Shown: positions 47,217 through 57,313, counted from the first letter of the stretch. The stretch is 64,000 nucleotides of DNA from Streptomyces muensis (GCF_021474425.1 NZ_JAKEIP010000023.1:1-64000), one strand, 5' to 3'. Made by a program: numbers and translations. Notes: generated by a model from the letters alone, not told the origin.

Positions 47217-47966
47217 TCATACGACGGCGTCGGCCAGCATGAACAGGGCCACCGCCAGCAGGACGTAGGCGAAGATCCGCTGAAGCGTGCCGCCGGAGAC
47301 CTTCCCGGCGAGCCGCTTGCCGTCCCACGCCCCGAGCACCGCGGCCGCGGCGAACGGCCCGACCGCTGCCCAGTCGACGCTCACGGCCGAGCCGGCCCGG
47401 GCCGTGAGCGCCACCAGCGAGTTGACGGTGATCACCAGCAGACTGGTGCCGACGGCGGCCCGCATCCGCAGTCCCACCACGCTCACCAGCGCCGGTACGG
47501 CCAGGAACCCGCCGCCCACGCCCAGTACCCCGGTCACGGCACCGAGCCCTGCCCCGGCCCGGACGACCCGACCTGGACGTACGGGCACGTCCTCGTGCCG
47601 TACGGCGGCCGAAGGGCGGAGCATGCGCAGCGCGGCGACGGCGGCGGTCACCGCGAACGCCCCGGTGAGCACCGCCGCGGGCAGCCGCCCGGACACCGCT
47701 CCGCCGACCGCCGCCGGCAGCAGCCCCGCCGCCGCGAACAGCGCCCCGGCACGCCAGCGCACCGTGCCCGCACGGGCGTGCGCGCCCAGCGCGGTGAGGG
47801 AGGTGACGGCGACGACGACCAGACTCGCGGTGGCCGCAGCGGCGGGCGTGAAGCCGAGCAGGTACATCAGCGCCGGCACGGCCAGCACACTGCCGCCGCC
47901 GCCCAGCGCGCCGAGCGAGAGCCCCGTGACGCCACCGGCGAACAGGCCCAGGACGAGCGCGCTCAC
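47217..47966 (-). CDS. TauE/SafE-family sulfite/organosulfonate exporter
   Basis: The 249-residue protein has about eight membrane helices in two related halves (LSLGALGGGGSVLAVPALMYL and TGVLGVGGGFLAVPALVSV). It probably exports sulfite or thiosulfate produced by the upstream persulfide dioxygenase. GTG 47966 overlaps the stop of that gene (GTGA). Confidence 0.87.
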   Translation of the reverse strand: MSALVLGLFAGGVTGLSLGALGGGGSVLAVPALMYLLGFTPAAAATASLVVVAVTSLTALGAHARAGTVRWRAGALFAAAGLLPAAVGGAVSGRLPAAVLTGAFAVTAAVAALRMLRPSAAVRHEDVPVRPGRVVRAGAGLGAVTGVLGVGGGFLAVPALVSVVGLRMRAAVGTSLLVITVNSLVALTARAGSAVSVDWAAVGPFAAAAVLGAWDGKRLAGKVSGGTLQRIFAYVLLAVALFMLADAVV

Positions 47967-49642
47967 GCGGGGTCACTGGGGGTGGTACAGGACTCGGTCA
48001 CCACCGGGAGCCCCGCCTGGGCCCAGGCCCGCATGCCGCCGATGACGTCCACCACGTCGGTGCCGCGCGCCGTGAGCAGCGCCGCCGCCTCCCGGGAGCG
48101 CTTGCCGGAGCGGCAGATCGCGACGACCGGGCGGCCCTGCGCGGTCCGCGGCAGCGTCTCACCGGCCGTCAGCGCGGAGAGCGGCGCGAGCACCGCGCCG
48201 GGCGCGTGCCCCGTGGCCCATTCGTCGGGCTCGCGGACGTCCACGAGGACGGCGTCGGCGTCCGCCCGTGCCCGGGCCTCGGCCGGGGTGACGCGGGCCA
48301 TCGGGAGACCGGCGTCGTGCGCCGCGGCGAACCCGTCGTCGACGGCGACCACGTCACGTCCCGCCGCGTCCAGCAGCGAGGCGGCGATGGCCGCCCGCAT
48401 CCCGCCGGCGCAGTGCACCCACACGGTGCCCTCCGGTATCTCCGCGAGCCGGTCGCGCAGTTGGTGCACCGGTATGTGCACCGAACCCCTGATGTGCCCG
48501 TCGGCGCGCTCGGAGTCCCGCCGCACGTCCAGGATCACCACGCCGTCCCGCGCGGCCAGTTCGGCGAAGGTGCCGCGTGGGAAGGAACGGGGCCGCTCGC
48601 CCGGGCGTGTCCAGTCGGCGGGGGAGCCGGTCGCCGCGGCGGCCGGCCGGTCGATGCCGACGCGGACGAGTTCCCGCTGGGCGGCGGCCAGCTGGGCCGG
48701 TGTCTCGGCGAGCAGGGTGACGGGCTTGCCCCACGGCAGCAGCCAGGCCAGATACGTCGCGAGCTGCCCCTCCGCCTCGAAGTTCAGCGACCCGGCGACA
48801 TGCCCCTCCGCGAACGCCACCCGGTGGCGCAGATCCACCACCCACTCCCCGGCGGCCAGCCGCGCCGCGATCTCCTCGGCGTCGGCCGGTAGGGGCGGCG
48901 TGAGGTCCACGGGTGCCGGGCCCTCGGCGTTCACCGGGCCCATGTGGGTGTAGTACGCCGGGATGCCGTCGAGGCCGGCGAGCAGGTCGGCGACGAACGC
49001 GTCGACGTCCTTCACCAGGGCCTCGTTGACGGCCCGCTCACGTCCGATCGTCGTCGTCGCCCGGCCCGCCGCCTGCGTCGCGGAGCAGAAGCTGCCGAAG
49101 CCGTGCGTCGGCAGGACCGCCGTCTCGTCCGGCAGCTCGGCGGCCAGCCGGTGCGCGGAGTCGTACTGGGCCCGCGCCAGGTGATCCGTCAGCCGGGGTT
49201 CGACCAGGTCGGGCCGCCCCACCGTGCCGATCAGCAGCGAACCACCGGTGAAGGCGGCCACCGCCTGTCCCGCCTCCTCCAGCACGTACGAGGTGTGGTG
49301 CGGGGTGTGCCCGGGCGTGGCCAGGGCGCGCAGCACCAGGCCGTCGTCGATCTGAGCACGGTCCCCGTCCACGACCGGCACCCGCTCGTAGCCGACCCGC
49401 GCCCCGGCCGGCACGAGATAGGCGGCCCCGGTGAGACGGGCGAGCTCCAGGCCGCCGGTCACGTAGTCGTTGTGCACATGGGTCTCCACGACCCGCGTGA
49501 TCCGCACGCCCCGCAGCGCGGCGGCCGTGATCACCCGGTCGATGTCCCTGGGCGGGTCGACCACCACGGCGCTGTGCGCACCGCCCGCCAGATAGCCGCG
49601 GTTGCCCAGCCCCGGCACGTCGATGGTGTCGACGAAGTACAC
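47963..49642 (-). CDS. Persulfide dioxygenase-rhodanese fusion (CstB/Blh-like)
   Basis: The 559-residue protein begins with a metallo-beta-lactamase/ETHE1-like domain (ETHVHNDYVTGG, TPGHTPHHTSY, FTGGSLLIGTVGRPDL) at 1-255. Three rhodanese modules follow: the first, at about 265-345, has no active Cys; the second has Cys411 in HCAGGM; the third has Cys510 in CRSGKRS. S. aureus CstB has a dioxygenase, a pseudo-rhodanese and one rhodanese, so this has one more. It oxidises persulfides to sulfite or thiosulfate. GTG 49642 lies just downstream of two operators. Confidence 0.9.
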   Translation of the reverse strand: MYFVDTIDVPGLGNRGYLAGGAHSAVVVDPPRDIDRVITAAALRGVRITRVVETHVHNDYVTGGLELARLTGAAYLVPAGARVGYERVPVVDGDRAQIDDGLVLRALATPGHTPHHTSYVLEEAGQAVAAFTGGSLLIGTVGRPDLVEPRLTDHLARAQYDSAHRLAAELPDETAVLPTHGFGSFCSATQAAGRATTTIGRERAVNEALVKDVDAFVADLLAGLDGIPAYYTHMGPVNAEGPAPVDLTPPLPADAEEIAARLAAGEWVVDLRHRVAFAEGHVAGSLNFEAEGQLATYLAWLLPWGKPVTLLAETPAQLAAAQRELVRVGIDRPAAAATGSPADWTRPGERPRSFPRGTFAELAARDGVVILDVRRDSERADGHIRGSVHIPVHQLRDRLAEIPEGTVWVHCAGGMRAAIAASLLDAAGRDVVAVDDGFAAAHDAGLPMARVTPAEARARADADAVLVDVREPDEWATGHAPGAVLAPLSALTAGETLPRTAQGRPVVAICRSGKRSREAAALLTARGTDVVDVIGGMRAWAQAGLPVVTESCTTPSDPA

Positions 49643-49691
49643 GGCAGCACTCCTCTCCTGGTGAAGCCTGTGAGCTCCCCGGATCCGAAAT

Positions 49692-49705
49692 TACCCCCGG
49701 GGGTA
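49692..49705. promoter_or_regulatory. CstR operator 2
   Basis: TACCCCCGGGGGTA is a perfect palindrome about 50 bases before the dioxygenase-rhodanese start. Confidence 0.8.
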
Positions 49706-49725
49706 TATTCACCACAGTAGCAGGG

Positions 49726-49739
49726 TACCCCCGGGGGTA
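49726..49739. promoter_or_regulatory. CstR operator 3
   Basis: A second perfect TACCCCCGGGGGTA palindrome lies 34 bases from operator 2 (centre to centre). The pair may bind the tetrameric repressor cooperatively and may also touch the promoter of mscR on the other strand. Confidence 0.8.
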
Positions 49740-49853
49740 TTTTTCAAAGGTGGCCGGAAGCAGATGTGAAGGTCGTCGCCTCGTGCCTTTACCGATCAGT
49801 CACGTCTAGGGTCGGAAGAGGACGGAGAGCCGCCGAGGGAAGGGTTCAGCACC

Positions 49854-50942
49854 ATGGCGCAGGAAGTACGGGGCGTGATCGCACCGGGCAAGGACGAGGC
49901 CGTGCGCGTGGAGACGATCGTCGTGCCGGACCCGGGGCCGGGCGAGGCCGTCGTACAGATCCAGGCCTGTGGGGTCTGCCACACCGACCTGCACTACAAG
50001 CAGGGCGGCATCAGCGACGACTTCCCCTTCCTGCTGGGGCACGAGGCGGCCGGCGTGGTCGAGTCCGTCGGCACCGGTGTCACGGACGTCGCGCCCGGTG
50101 ACTTCGTGATCCTCAACTGGCGTGCGGTGTGCGGAAACTGCCGGGCCTGTCTGCGCGGGCGGCCCTGGTACTGCTTCGACACCCACAACGCGAAGCAGAA
50201 GATGACCCTGGCCGCCACCGGCCAGGAACTCTCACCCGCACTCGGTATCGGCGCCTTCGCGGAGAAGACGCTGGTCGCGGCCGGACAGTGCACCAAGGTC
50301 GACCCGGCGGTCACCCCGCAGGTGGCCGGGCTGCTGGGCTGCGGCGTGATGGCCGGCATCGGCGCCGCCATCAACACCGGGAACGTCGGCCGCGGCGACA
50401 CGGTCGCGGTGATCGGCTGCGGCGGCGTCGGCGACGCGGCCATCGCCGGATCGAACCTGGCCGGAGCGGCGCGGATCATCGCCGTGGACATCGACGACCG
50501 CAAGCTGGACAAGGCCCGCACCATGGGCGCCACCCACACCGTCAACTCCCGTGAGACCGACCCCGTCGAGGCGATCCGCGAGCTGACCGGCGGTTTCGGC
50601 GCGGACGTGGTGATCGAGGCCGTGGGCCGCCCGGAGACGTACCAGCAGGCCTTCTACGCCCGCGACCTCGCCGGCACCGTCGTCCTCGTCGGCGTGCCCA
50701 CCCCGCAGATGAAACTGGAGCTGCCGCTGCTGGACGTCTTCGGCCGCGGCGGCGCTCTGAAGTCCTCCTGGTACGGCGACTGCCTGCCCTCCCGGGACTT
50801 CCCGATGCTGATCGACCTGCATCTGCAGGGCCGCCTGGACCTGGAGGCCTTCGTGACCGAGACCATCCAGCTCGACGAGGTGGAGAAGGCGTTCGAGCGC
50901 ATGCACCACGGCGACGTCCTGCGCTCGGTGGTGATGCTCTGA
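49854..50942 (+). CDS. mscR: S-(hydroxymethyl)mycothiol dehydrogenase
   Basis: The 362-residue zinc alcohol dehydrogenase has [15 protein letters not shown] (catalytic zinc), [12 protein letters not shown], structural zinc cysteines [15 protein letters not shown] and NAD fold [13 protein letters not shown]. The overall pattern is that of class III enzymes that use mycothiol in actinobacteria to oxidise formaldehyde or reduce S-nitrosomycothiol. TGA overlaps the start of the next gene (TGATG), so a thioester hydrolase is coupled to it. Confidence 0.88.
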   Translation: MAQEVRGVIAPGKDEAVRVETIVVPDPGPGEAVVQIQACGVCHTDLHYKQGGISDDFPFLLGHEAAGVVESVGTGVTDVAPGDFVILNWRAVCGNCRACLRGRPWYCFDTHNAKQKMTLAATGQELSPALGIGAFAEKTLVAAGQCTKVDPAVTPQVAGLLGCGVMAGIGAAINTGNVGRGDTVAVIGCGGVGDAAIAGSNLAGAARIIAVDIDDRKLDKARTMGATHTVNSRETDPVEAIRELTGGFGADVVIEAVGRPETYQQAFYARDLAGTVVLVGVPTPQMKLELPLLDVFGRGGALKSSWYGDCLPSRDFPMLIDLHLQGRLDLEAFVTETIQLDEVEKAFERMHHGDVLRSVVML

Positions 50943-51571
50943 TGGCCACCCGCATCGAACGCCTCGTCACCTCCGGGCAGTTCACCCTCGACGGCGGCAC
51001 CTGGGACGTCGACAACAACGTGTGGCTCGTCGGCGACGACCACGAGGTCGTCGTCATCGACGCCGCCCATGACGCCGACGCCATCGCCGAGGCCGTCGGC
51101 GACCGGCGCCTGACCGCGATCGTGTGCACCCACGCCCACAACGACCACATCGACGCGGCCCCCGCCCTGGCCGACCGCACCGGCGCCACGATCTGGCTCC
51201 ACCCCGACGACCTGCCCCTGTGGAAGCAGACCCACCCGGACCGCGACCCCGACGCCCATCTCGTGGACGGCCAGATCATCGAGGCCGCGGGCGCCGACCT
51301 CACCGTCCTGCACACCCCGGGCCACGCCCCCGGCGCGGTCTGCCTGCACGACCCGGGCCTCGGCGTCGTCTTCACCGGCGACACCCTCTTCCAGGGCGGC
51401 CCCGGCGCCACCGGCCGCTCCTACTCCCACTTCCCGACGATCATCGACTCCATCCGCACCCGCCTCCTCACCCTCCCGCCCGACACCAAGGCCCTCACCG
51501 GCCACGGCGACCCGACCACCATCGGCGCCGAGGCACCCCACCTCCAGGAGTGGCTCGACCGCGGCCACTGA
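50942..51571 (+). CDS. MBL-fold hydrolase paired with mscR
   Basis: The 209-residue protein has the metal motif CTHAHNDHID, then HTPGHAPGAVCLH and FTGDTLFQGG. It resembles glyoxalase II and its coupling to mscR suggests hydrolysis of S-formylmycothiol or another mycothiol thioester. Confidence 0.85.
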   Translation: MATRIERLVTSGQFTLDGGTWDVDNNVWLVGDDHEVVVIDAAHDADAIAEAVGDRRLTAIVCTHAHNDHIDAAPALADRTGATIWLHPDDLPLWKQTHPDRDPDAHLVDGQIIEAAGADLTVLHTPGHAPGAVCLHDPGLGVVFTGDTLFQGGPGATGRSYSHFPTIIDSIRTRLLTLPPDTKALTGHGDPTTIGAEAPHLQEWLDRGH

Positions 51572-51680
51572 GGCCGCCCGGGTGACCCGTCGGCGGGATC
51601 GGTAAAAGGCGACAGAAGATGTCCGGCTTACCCGGCACCCTCTAGAACGACAGCGCTCGCAGAGGGTCGGGAGGCCGGAC

Positions 51681-52595
51681 ATGTCACAGCCGCTCAGGAA
51701 CAAGGTCGCACTCGTCGCCGGGGCGACACGGGGAGCCGGACGCGGCATCGCCACGGAACTCGGCGCGGCCGGGGCCACCGTCTATGTGACGGGACGCAGC
51801 ACGCGCGCCCGCCGCTCGGAGTACGACCGCCCCGAGACGATCGAGGACACCGCCGACCTGGTCACCGAGGCGGGCGGCCACGGCATCGCCGTGCCCACCG
51901 ACCACCTCGACCCGGCCCAGGTCCGCACCCTCGTCGACCGCATCGCCGACGAACAGGGCCGTCTGGACGTCCTCGTCAACGACGTCTGGGGCGGCGAGAA
52001 GCTGTTCGCCTGGGACAGCCCCGTCTGGGAGCACGACCTCGACAAGGGCCTACGGCTGCTCCGGCTCGCCGTCGAGACCCACGCCATCACCAGCCACCAC
52101 GCCCTGCCCCTGCTCCTGCGCCGGCCGGGCGGACTGGTCGTCGAGATGACCGACGGCACGGCGGACTACAACAGCGTCAACTACCGGAACTCCTTCTTCT
52201 ACGACCTCGCCAAGGCATCCGTCCTGCGCATGGCCTTCGCCCTCGGCCATGAACTCGGACCGCGCGGCGCGACCGCCGTCGCCCTGACGCCCGGCTGGCT
52301 GCGCTCGGAGATGATGCTCGACGGGTTCGGGGTACGCGAGGACAACTGGCGCGACGCCCTCGAACGCGTCCCGCACTTCGCCATCTCCGAGACCCCGCGC
52401 TACGTGGGCCGCGCCGTCGCCGCCCTCGCCGCCGACCCCGACGTGGCCCGCTGGAACGGCGAGTCCCTCTCCAGCGGGCAGCTCGCACAGGTCTACGGCT
52501 TCACGGACCTCGACGGCAGCCGCCCCGACGCCTGGCGCTACCTCGTCGAGGTCCAGGACGCGGGGAAGCCGGCCGACACCACGGGCTACCGCTGA
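51681..52595 (+). CDS. Short-chain dehydrogenase/reductase
   Basis: The 304-residue Rossmann protein has VAGATRGAGRGIA (nucleotide loop) and YDLAK (active Tyr-x3-Lys), with a C-terminal extension of about 40 residues compared with classical SDRs. The loop after strand 2 has TGRSTRARR, suggesting NADP(H). Substrate unknown. Its last 10 bases overlap the convergent membrane-protein gene. Confidence 0.83.
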   Translation: MSQPLRNKVALVAGATRGAGRGIATELGAAGATVYVTGRSTRARRSEYDRPETIEDTADLVTEAGGHGIAVPTDHLDPAQVRTLVDRIADEQGRLDVLVNDVWGGEKLFAWDSPVWEHDLDKGLRLLRLAVETHAITSHHALPLLLRRPGGLVVEMTDGTADYNSVNYRNSFFYDLAKASVLRMAFALGHELGPRGATAVALTPGWLRSEMMLDGFGVREDNWRDALERVPHFAISETPRYVGRAVAALAADPDVARWNGESLSSGQLAQVYGFTDLDGSRPDAWRYLVEVQDAGKPADTTGYR

Positions 52596-53032
52596 GGCGG
52601 CACCGGGTCGGCGGGGCGGATCGGCCAGCGCGCGGAGTGGCCGGGCGGCAGGCCCAGGTCGTCGCGTACGGCGGTGTAGTAGGCGTCGCGTCCGGCGCGC
52701 TGGCGTTCCAGCAGGGCCTGCCAGGCCTGGGGATCCTCCCTGCTGTCGCGCACGAACCGCTCCATCTCCAGCGCCGTCAGGACCCAGGCCCGTGCCTTGT
52801 CCACCACAGCGGGGCTGCCCAGCATGATCAGCGCCTCACCCGCAGGGTCCCGGCCTGTCGTCGCGTCGGCCAGCAGCGGCTTGGCGTCTTCGAGGGTCAG
52901 CCGCTCCTCCCAACGCGCCGCCTGCTCCCGCCGGAACCTCGCCTGATCGCCCCGCACGACCACCACATACGAACCGAGCGCGCCGATCACGACGCCGATG
53001 AGTGCGGGGAGTTGCTGAATGAACACGGACAT
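52586..53032 (-). CDS. Small N-terminally anchored protein of unknown function
   Basis: The 148-residue protein has one N-terminal membrane helix (ALIGVVIGALGSYVVVV at about 10-26) and a charged, mainly helical cytoplasmic part with many Arg and Glu. No family function is known. It is divergent from the SDR gene at 53083. Confidence 0.7.
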   Translation of the reverse strand: MSVFIQQLPALIGVVIGALGSYVVVVRGDQARFRREQAARWEERLTLEDAKPLLADATTGRDPAGEALIMLGSPAVVDKARAWVLTALEMERFVRDSREDPQAWQALLERQRAGRDAYYTAVRDDLGLPPGHSARWPIRPADPVPPQR

Positions 53033-53082
53033 GGACGCACGCTATCTGCCCGGATGATCGTTCCGGCACTACGGTTCGGTCC

Positions 53083-53880
53083 ATGACGGACACAGCGCGC
53101 TTCGCGGAGTACGGAGTCCTGATCACCGGTGCGGCCCGCGGCATCGGCGCCGCCACCGCACGCCGGTTCGCGCAGGAGGGGGCCCGCGTCCTGGTGACCG
53201 ACCGAGACGGCCCCGAGGCCCAGCGGACCGCGGCGGGGCTCCGGGGGCACGGGCTCGCGGCGGAGGCGCTGGCCTGCGACGTCGCCGACCGCGACTCCGT
53301 CGAGGCGGCCGTCGCCCATGCCGTCGACACCTTCGGCTCCCTCGACGTCCTGGTCAACAGCGCCGCCTCCTGCACACCCGACACCCCGCTCTTCGAGGAC
53401 GGCCCCGACGAGGCATGGGCCCGCGACCTCGACATCACCCTCACCGGCACCTACCGCTGCTGCCGCGCCGCCCTTCCGCACCTGGCCGCCACCGGCCACG
53501 GCGCCATCGTCAACATCGGCTCCGTCAACGGCCTCCAGGACTTCGGCAACCACGCCTACAGCGCCGCCAAGGCCGGCCTCGGCTCCCTCACCCGCACCCT
53601 CGCCGGGCACGCCGCCGCCCGCGGAGTCCGCGTGAACCTGGTGACGCCGGGCACGGTCCGCACCTCGGCCTGGGAGGGGCGGGAGGCGGAGCTCGACGCG
53701 ATCCGTCCGCTGTACCCGCTGGGCCGGGTCGGTGAGCCCGAGGACATCGCGGCAGCGGTCGCCTTCCTGGCCTCCCGCGACGCGTCCTGGATCACCGGCA
53801 CCACCCTCACCGTCGACGGCGGCCTCACCGCGGTCCACACCGGCTTCCGGGCAGCGGTCCGGCGCTCCGGCGAAAATTGA
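53083..53880 (+). CDS. Classical short-chain dehydrogenase/reductase
   Basis: The 265-residue protein has TGAARGIGAA (NAD(P) loop), NSAAS, the catalytic Ser in NIGSVNG, YSAAK and the C-terminal ITGTTLTVDGG of classical SDRs. Asp follows strand 2 (VTDRDG), so NAD is the likelier cofactor. Substrate unknown; no operon partner. Confidence 0.85.
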   Translation: MTDTARFAEYGVLITGAARGIGAATARRFAQEGARVLVTDRDGPEAQRTAAGLRGHGLAAEALACDVADRDSVEAAVAHAVDTFGSLDVLVNSAASCTPDTPLFEDGPDEAWARDLDITLTGTYRCCRAALPHLAATGHGAIVNIGSVNGLQDFGNHAYSAAKAGLGSLTRTLAGHAAARGVRVNLVTPGTVRTSAWEGREAELDAIRPLYPLGRVGEPEDIAAAVAFLASRDASWITGTTLTVDGGLTAVHTGFRAAVRRSGEN

Positions 53881-53997
53881 TCACTCGGGCGAAATTTCAC
53901 CGTTCGGTCACAGCCCGGCGACGGCCACAACCGATCCCCGCACACACGGGTCTACCTGGCAGAAGTCCACAGGACCACGCAAGGGAGAGGCCCGGCC

Positions 53998-54699
53998 ATG
54001 GGGGACATACGCAGACGGCGCGCCGTCGCACTCGGCATCACGTCAGGACTCGTCGCACCGCTCGCGCTGACGCTCGGCGCCGCACCGGCGCAGGCGGCGC
54101 CGAGCTGTACGACCCAGACCGGGCCGTACCAGAAGAAGGTCGAGAAGTTCCTCGGCCGGCCCGTCGACGGCAAGCAGTCAAGCGCCGACTGCAAGGCCAT
54201 CCAGGCCTTCCAGACCAAGCACGGCATCACCCCGAACGCCGGCTACGCGGGCCCGGTGACCTGGGGTGTGATGGACCTGATGCTGAAGCAGAAGGCCGTC
54301 GGCAAGAACCCCAACAAGGACGGCAAGTGCCCCGTCAACAAGGGCCGCATCGCCTGTGTGAACCTCACCCTCCAGCTGAGCTGGATCCAGGACGGCAAGA
54401 AGCTGGTCTACGGCCCGGTCCCGGTCCGCACCGGCCGCAACGGCTACGAGACGCGCACCGGTCTGAAGAAGATCTACTTCCGGAACATCGACCACGTGTC
54501 GAGCATCTACCACGTGCCGATGCCGTACTCCCAGTTCTTCGACGGCGGCCAGGCCTTCCACTCGGTCGGCGTCAGCATGTGGAACCCGCCGGGCTCGCAC
54601 GGCTGCGTCAACATGACCAAGACCGACGCCAAGAAGTACTGGTCGCTGCTGAAGAACGGCGACGACGTCTACGTGTACGGCCGCAAGCCGGGCACCTGA
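53998..54699 (+). CDS. Secreted L,D-transpeptidase (YkuD family)
   Basis: The 233-residue protein has a twin-Arg-like signal peptide (IRRRRAVALGITSG; cleavage near AQAAPS about residue 34), a peptidoglycan-binding-like domain (VDGKQSSADCKAIQAFQTKHGI at positions 54-75) and a YkuD domain with active Cys203 in SHGCVNM. It forms or trims 3-3 cross-links in the cell wall, which are abundant in Streptomyces. Confidence 0.88.
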   Translation: MGDIRRRRAVALGITSGLVAPLALTLGAAPAQAAPSCTTQTGPYQKKVEKFLGRPVDGKQSSADCKAIQAFQTKHGITPNAGYAGPVTWGVMDLMLKQKAVGKNPNKDGKCPVNKGRIACVNLTLQLSWIQDGKKLVYGPVPVRTGRNGYETRTGLKKIYFRNIDHVSSIYHVPMPYSQFFDGGQAFHSVGVSMWNPPGSHGCVNMTKTDAKKYWSLLKNGDDVYVYGRKPGT

Positions 54700-54742
54700 G
54701 TCAGGACAGGCACCCTGCTCGCGGGTCGAGGTCGGGGAGACG

Positions 54743-55945
54743 TCACGCCTCGGGCGCGTCCCCGAAGTCCGGGATCTCCAGCCTGACCCCGCCCTGCCGC
54801 GCCGACTCGTGCGCGACGATGCCCGGCAGGGTGTAGCGGGCCGCCACCCACGCGTTCACGGACGGCAGGGTGCGGCTGTTGACCGCGGTCACGAAGTCGT
54901 CCACCAGGAAGTGGTGGCTGCCCTCGTGACCGTTGTGCAGGTTGTCGAACTCCCGGGGCAGCCGGGCCCGGTCGTGCACCGGCGCCGAGCCCGAGGTGAA
55001 GGCGGCCCGCAGATCGGGAGCGATGTGCTGGAGCGAGGGGTCGTCCGGGGACAGGGTCGGCTTGGGCTCCAGCAGCTCGCTGATGTCCTTGACGCCCTTC
55101 TTGTCCTGCCACAGGGCGACCGTGGCGAGCTGCTCCATGCTCGCCTCGGTGCCGAAGAAGCGGAAGCGTGACTCCCGTATGTGGGACGGGTAACCCACCC
55201 GCCGGAACTCGTTCGTACGGAACGAACCGCCGCCCGCGACCTCGAACAACGCCGTCGCGTTGGACACGTCGTTGCCGAACTGGCTGACGGACTTGTCGAA
55301 GACGCCGTCGCCGCGGTCGTCCACGACGCCGATCGCCGACACGCTCACCGCGTGCGTCCGCCACGCCCCCAGCACCCCGCCGACCGCGTGGGTCGGGTAG
55401 AGCAGCGGGGGATAGCTGGCGGTCGCCTTCCAGTTCTCGCCGCCGCTGTACTGGTACGCCTCGTAGAACCCCAGGTCCATGTCGTGGACGTAGTCGCCCT
55501 CGGCGTAGAACAGCCGCCCGAAGGCGCCCTCGGCGATCTGGTTGCGGGCGTGCACCGTCGCCGGGTTGTACTCGCTCGTCTCGCCCATCATGTAGGTCAG
55601 ACCGGTCGCCTTGACCGTGTCGATGATCGCCGCGATCTCCTCCGTGGTGATCGCCATGGGGACCGCGGAGTAGACGTGCTTGCCGGCGTTCAGGCCCTGG
55701 ACCACCAGCGGGCCGTGCGTCCAGCGCTGGGTGAAGATCGCGACCGCGTCGACGGCCTTCGACTCCAGCATCGCCTCGTACGAGGGGAAGGTGCCGGCCA
55801 GTCCCTGTGCGTCGGCGAGCTGCTCGGCCCGCTCGGGCAGCAGATCGGTGACGTACACGTCGCTGACACCGGGGTGGGCCTGGAACAGCGTGGCGAACTG
55901 GCCGGAGAACTGGCCGGCGCCGACGATGCCGAGGGAGAACGTCAT
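54743..55945 (-). CDS. Gfo/Idh/MocA-family oxidoreductase
   Basis: The 400-residue protein has an N-terminal Rossmann fold (GIVGAGQFSGQFA) and the GKHVYSAVPMA segment equivalent to the EKP motif, with Pro kept but Lys absent, followed by a C-terminal beta-sheet dimer domain. It probably oxidises or isomerises a sugar brought in by the transporter encoded upstream. It is the last gene of the sugar operon. Confidence 0.85.
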   Translation of the reverse strand: MTFSLGIVGAGQFSGQFATLFQAHPGVSDVYVTDLLPERAEQLADAQGLAGTFPSYEAMLESKAVDAVAIFTQRWTHGPLVVQGLNAGKHVYSAVPMAITTEEIAAIIDTVKATGLTYMMGETSEYNPATVHARNQIAEGAFGRLFYAEGDYVHDMDLGFYEAYQYSGGENWKATASYPPLLYPTHAVGGVLGAWRTHAVSVSAIGVVDDRGDGVFDKSVSQFGNDVSNATALFEVAGGGSFRTNEFRRVGYPSHIRESRFRFFGTEASMEQLATVALWQDKKGVKDISELLEPKPTLSPDDPSLQHIAPDLRAAFTSGSAPVHDRARLPREFDNLHNGHEGSHHFLVDDFVTAVNSRTLPSVNAWVAARYTLPGIVAHESARQGGVRLEIPDFGDAPEA

Positions 55946-55959
55946 GAAGTGTGTGCCTT

Positions 55960-57303
55960 TCACTGGCCGAGGATGAGGTTGATCTGGTCGTTGGTCTCGT
56001 CGAGGCTGCTCACGGGCTTTCCGTTGCCGTAGATGTCCTCCATCGCGGGCGCCATGAGCGCCGTCATGTCCGCGGAGTAGCCGGCGATCGGGTACGAGAA
56101 GGTCCTGAAGCGCTTCTTGTCGGCCACGGGTTCGGTGAACGCCGAGACGTCTAGGCCCTTCTTGTCGTACGCGGCGACCGCGGCCCTGGTCCCGGCCGGG
56201 GTGGCGGGGAAGACGACGCCGTACCTGCCGACGACGGTCTGGCACTCGTCGGAGGCCAGATAGGCCACCCACTTGCGGGCGCCCTCCTTGTTCTTGGAGG
56301 CCTTGGTGATCGAGTCGGCGAGACCGTTCATCATGGTGGCCCGTTTGCCGGTCGGGCCGACCGGTGTGAGCGCGGTCTTCATGTCCAGGCCCTTGAAGCC
56401 CGCGTAGGTGGAGATCATCCAGGCGCCGTCGAACGCGGCGGCGGCCTTCCCTGCGGCGACCTGGGTGTTGGCCTGGTTGGACTGGACGTTGTAGTCGGAC
56501 AGCGGGGGCATGTAGCCCTTCTTCGCCAGGCCGAAGTACCACTGGATGACGGACTGGAAGGTCTTGCTGTCGTACTGGTACTTCGTGCCCCAGCGCGGCT
56601 TGTCCAGATAGCTCCACCCGGCGGAGGCCGCGAAGTTGCTCCACTGCGTCTGGCCGTCGCCGAAGCCGCCGCCGTTGCTGGCGAGGCCGTACACCTTGAC
56701 GTTGTTCTTGTCGAAGCCGGGCTCGTCGCCGCGCCTGCCGTTGCGGTCGATCGTCAGATGGGCGACGGCCTTTTCGAAGGTGCCGCCGTCCTTCGGGTTC
56801 CACGCCAGGTTGTTCAGCTGATCGGCGGTCAGCCCGGCGTCCTTGGCCATCTTCTCGTTGTAGAAGAAGGCGACGGTGTCCCAGTCCTTGGGGGCGCCGT
56901 ACCGGTGGCCGTCCTGGCCGATCCAGTTGGCGGCGAGCCCCGGCTGGTAGTCGGAGTCCTCGATGCCGAGGTCGTCGAGGGGCTCGAGGACCTTCAGGTC
57001 GGCGAACTGGCCGAAGTACTGGATGTGGTCGGTGAACACGTCCGGCTGGGTGCCCGCGATGAAGCCGGCCGTCAGCTTGGTCCAGTAGTCGCTCCAGCCC
57101 AACTGGGTGATCTTGACCTTGAGTCCGGGGTTCTCCTTCTCGAACCCCTTGGCGCAGGCCTGGTAGGCGGGCAGCTGGTTGGCGTCCCACAGCCAGTACG
57201 TCACCGTGTTCGCGGACGATCCGGCGGCGCCGCCGTTCGCGCAGCCGCTCACCAGGGACAGCGCCAGCGCTCCGGCGAGCGCGGTCAGCGTACGAAGTCG
57301 CAT
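55960..57303 (-). CDS. Sugar ABC transporter binding lipoprotein
   Basis: The 447-residue protein has a lipoprotein signal (SLVSGCANGG, Cys near 21) and a family 1 extracellular solute-binding fold (TYWLWDANQLPAYQACAKGF). It is the third gene of the importer operon, after both permeases; an ATPase is not encoded nearby and is probably supplied by the shared MsiK-type protein. Confidence 0.88.
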   Translation of the reverse strand: MRLRTLTALAGALALSLVSGCANGGAAGSSANTVTYWLWDANQLPAYQACAKGFEKENPGLKVKITQLGWSDYWTKLTAGFIAGTQPDVFTDHIQYFGQFADLKVLEPLDDLGIEDSDYQPGLAANWIGQDGHRYGAPKDWDTVAFFYNEKMAKDAGLTADQLNNLAWNPKDGGTFEKAVAHLTIDRNGRRGDEPGFDKNNVKVYGLASNGGGFGDGQTQWSNFAASAGWSYLDKPRWGTKYQYDSKTFQSVIQWYFGLAKKGYMPPLSDYNVQSNQANTQVAAGKAAAAFDGAWMISTYAGFKGLDMKTALTPVGPTGKRATMMNGLADSITKASKNKEGARKWVAYLASDECQTVVGRYGVVFPATPAGTRAAVAAYDKKGLDVSAFTEPVADKKRFRTFSYPIAGYSADMTALMAPAMEDIYGNGKPVSSLDETNDQINLILGQ

Positions 57304-57313
57304 GCTCGTTCCC

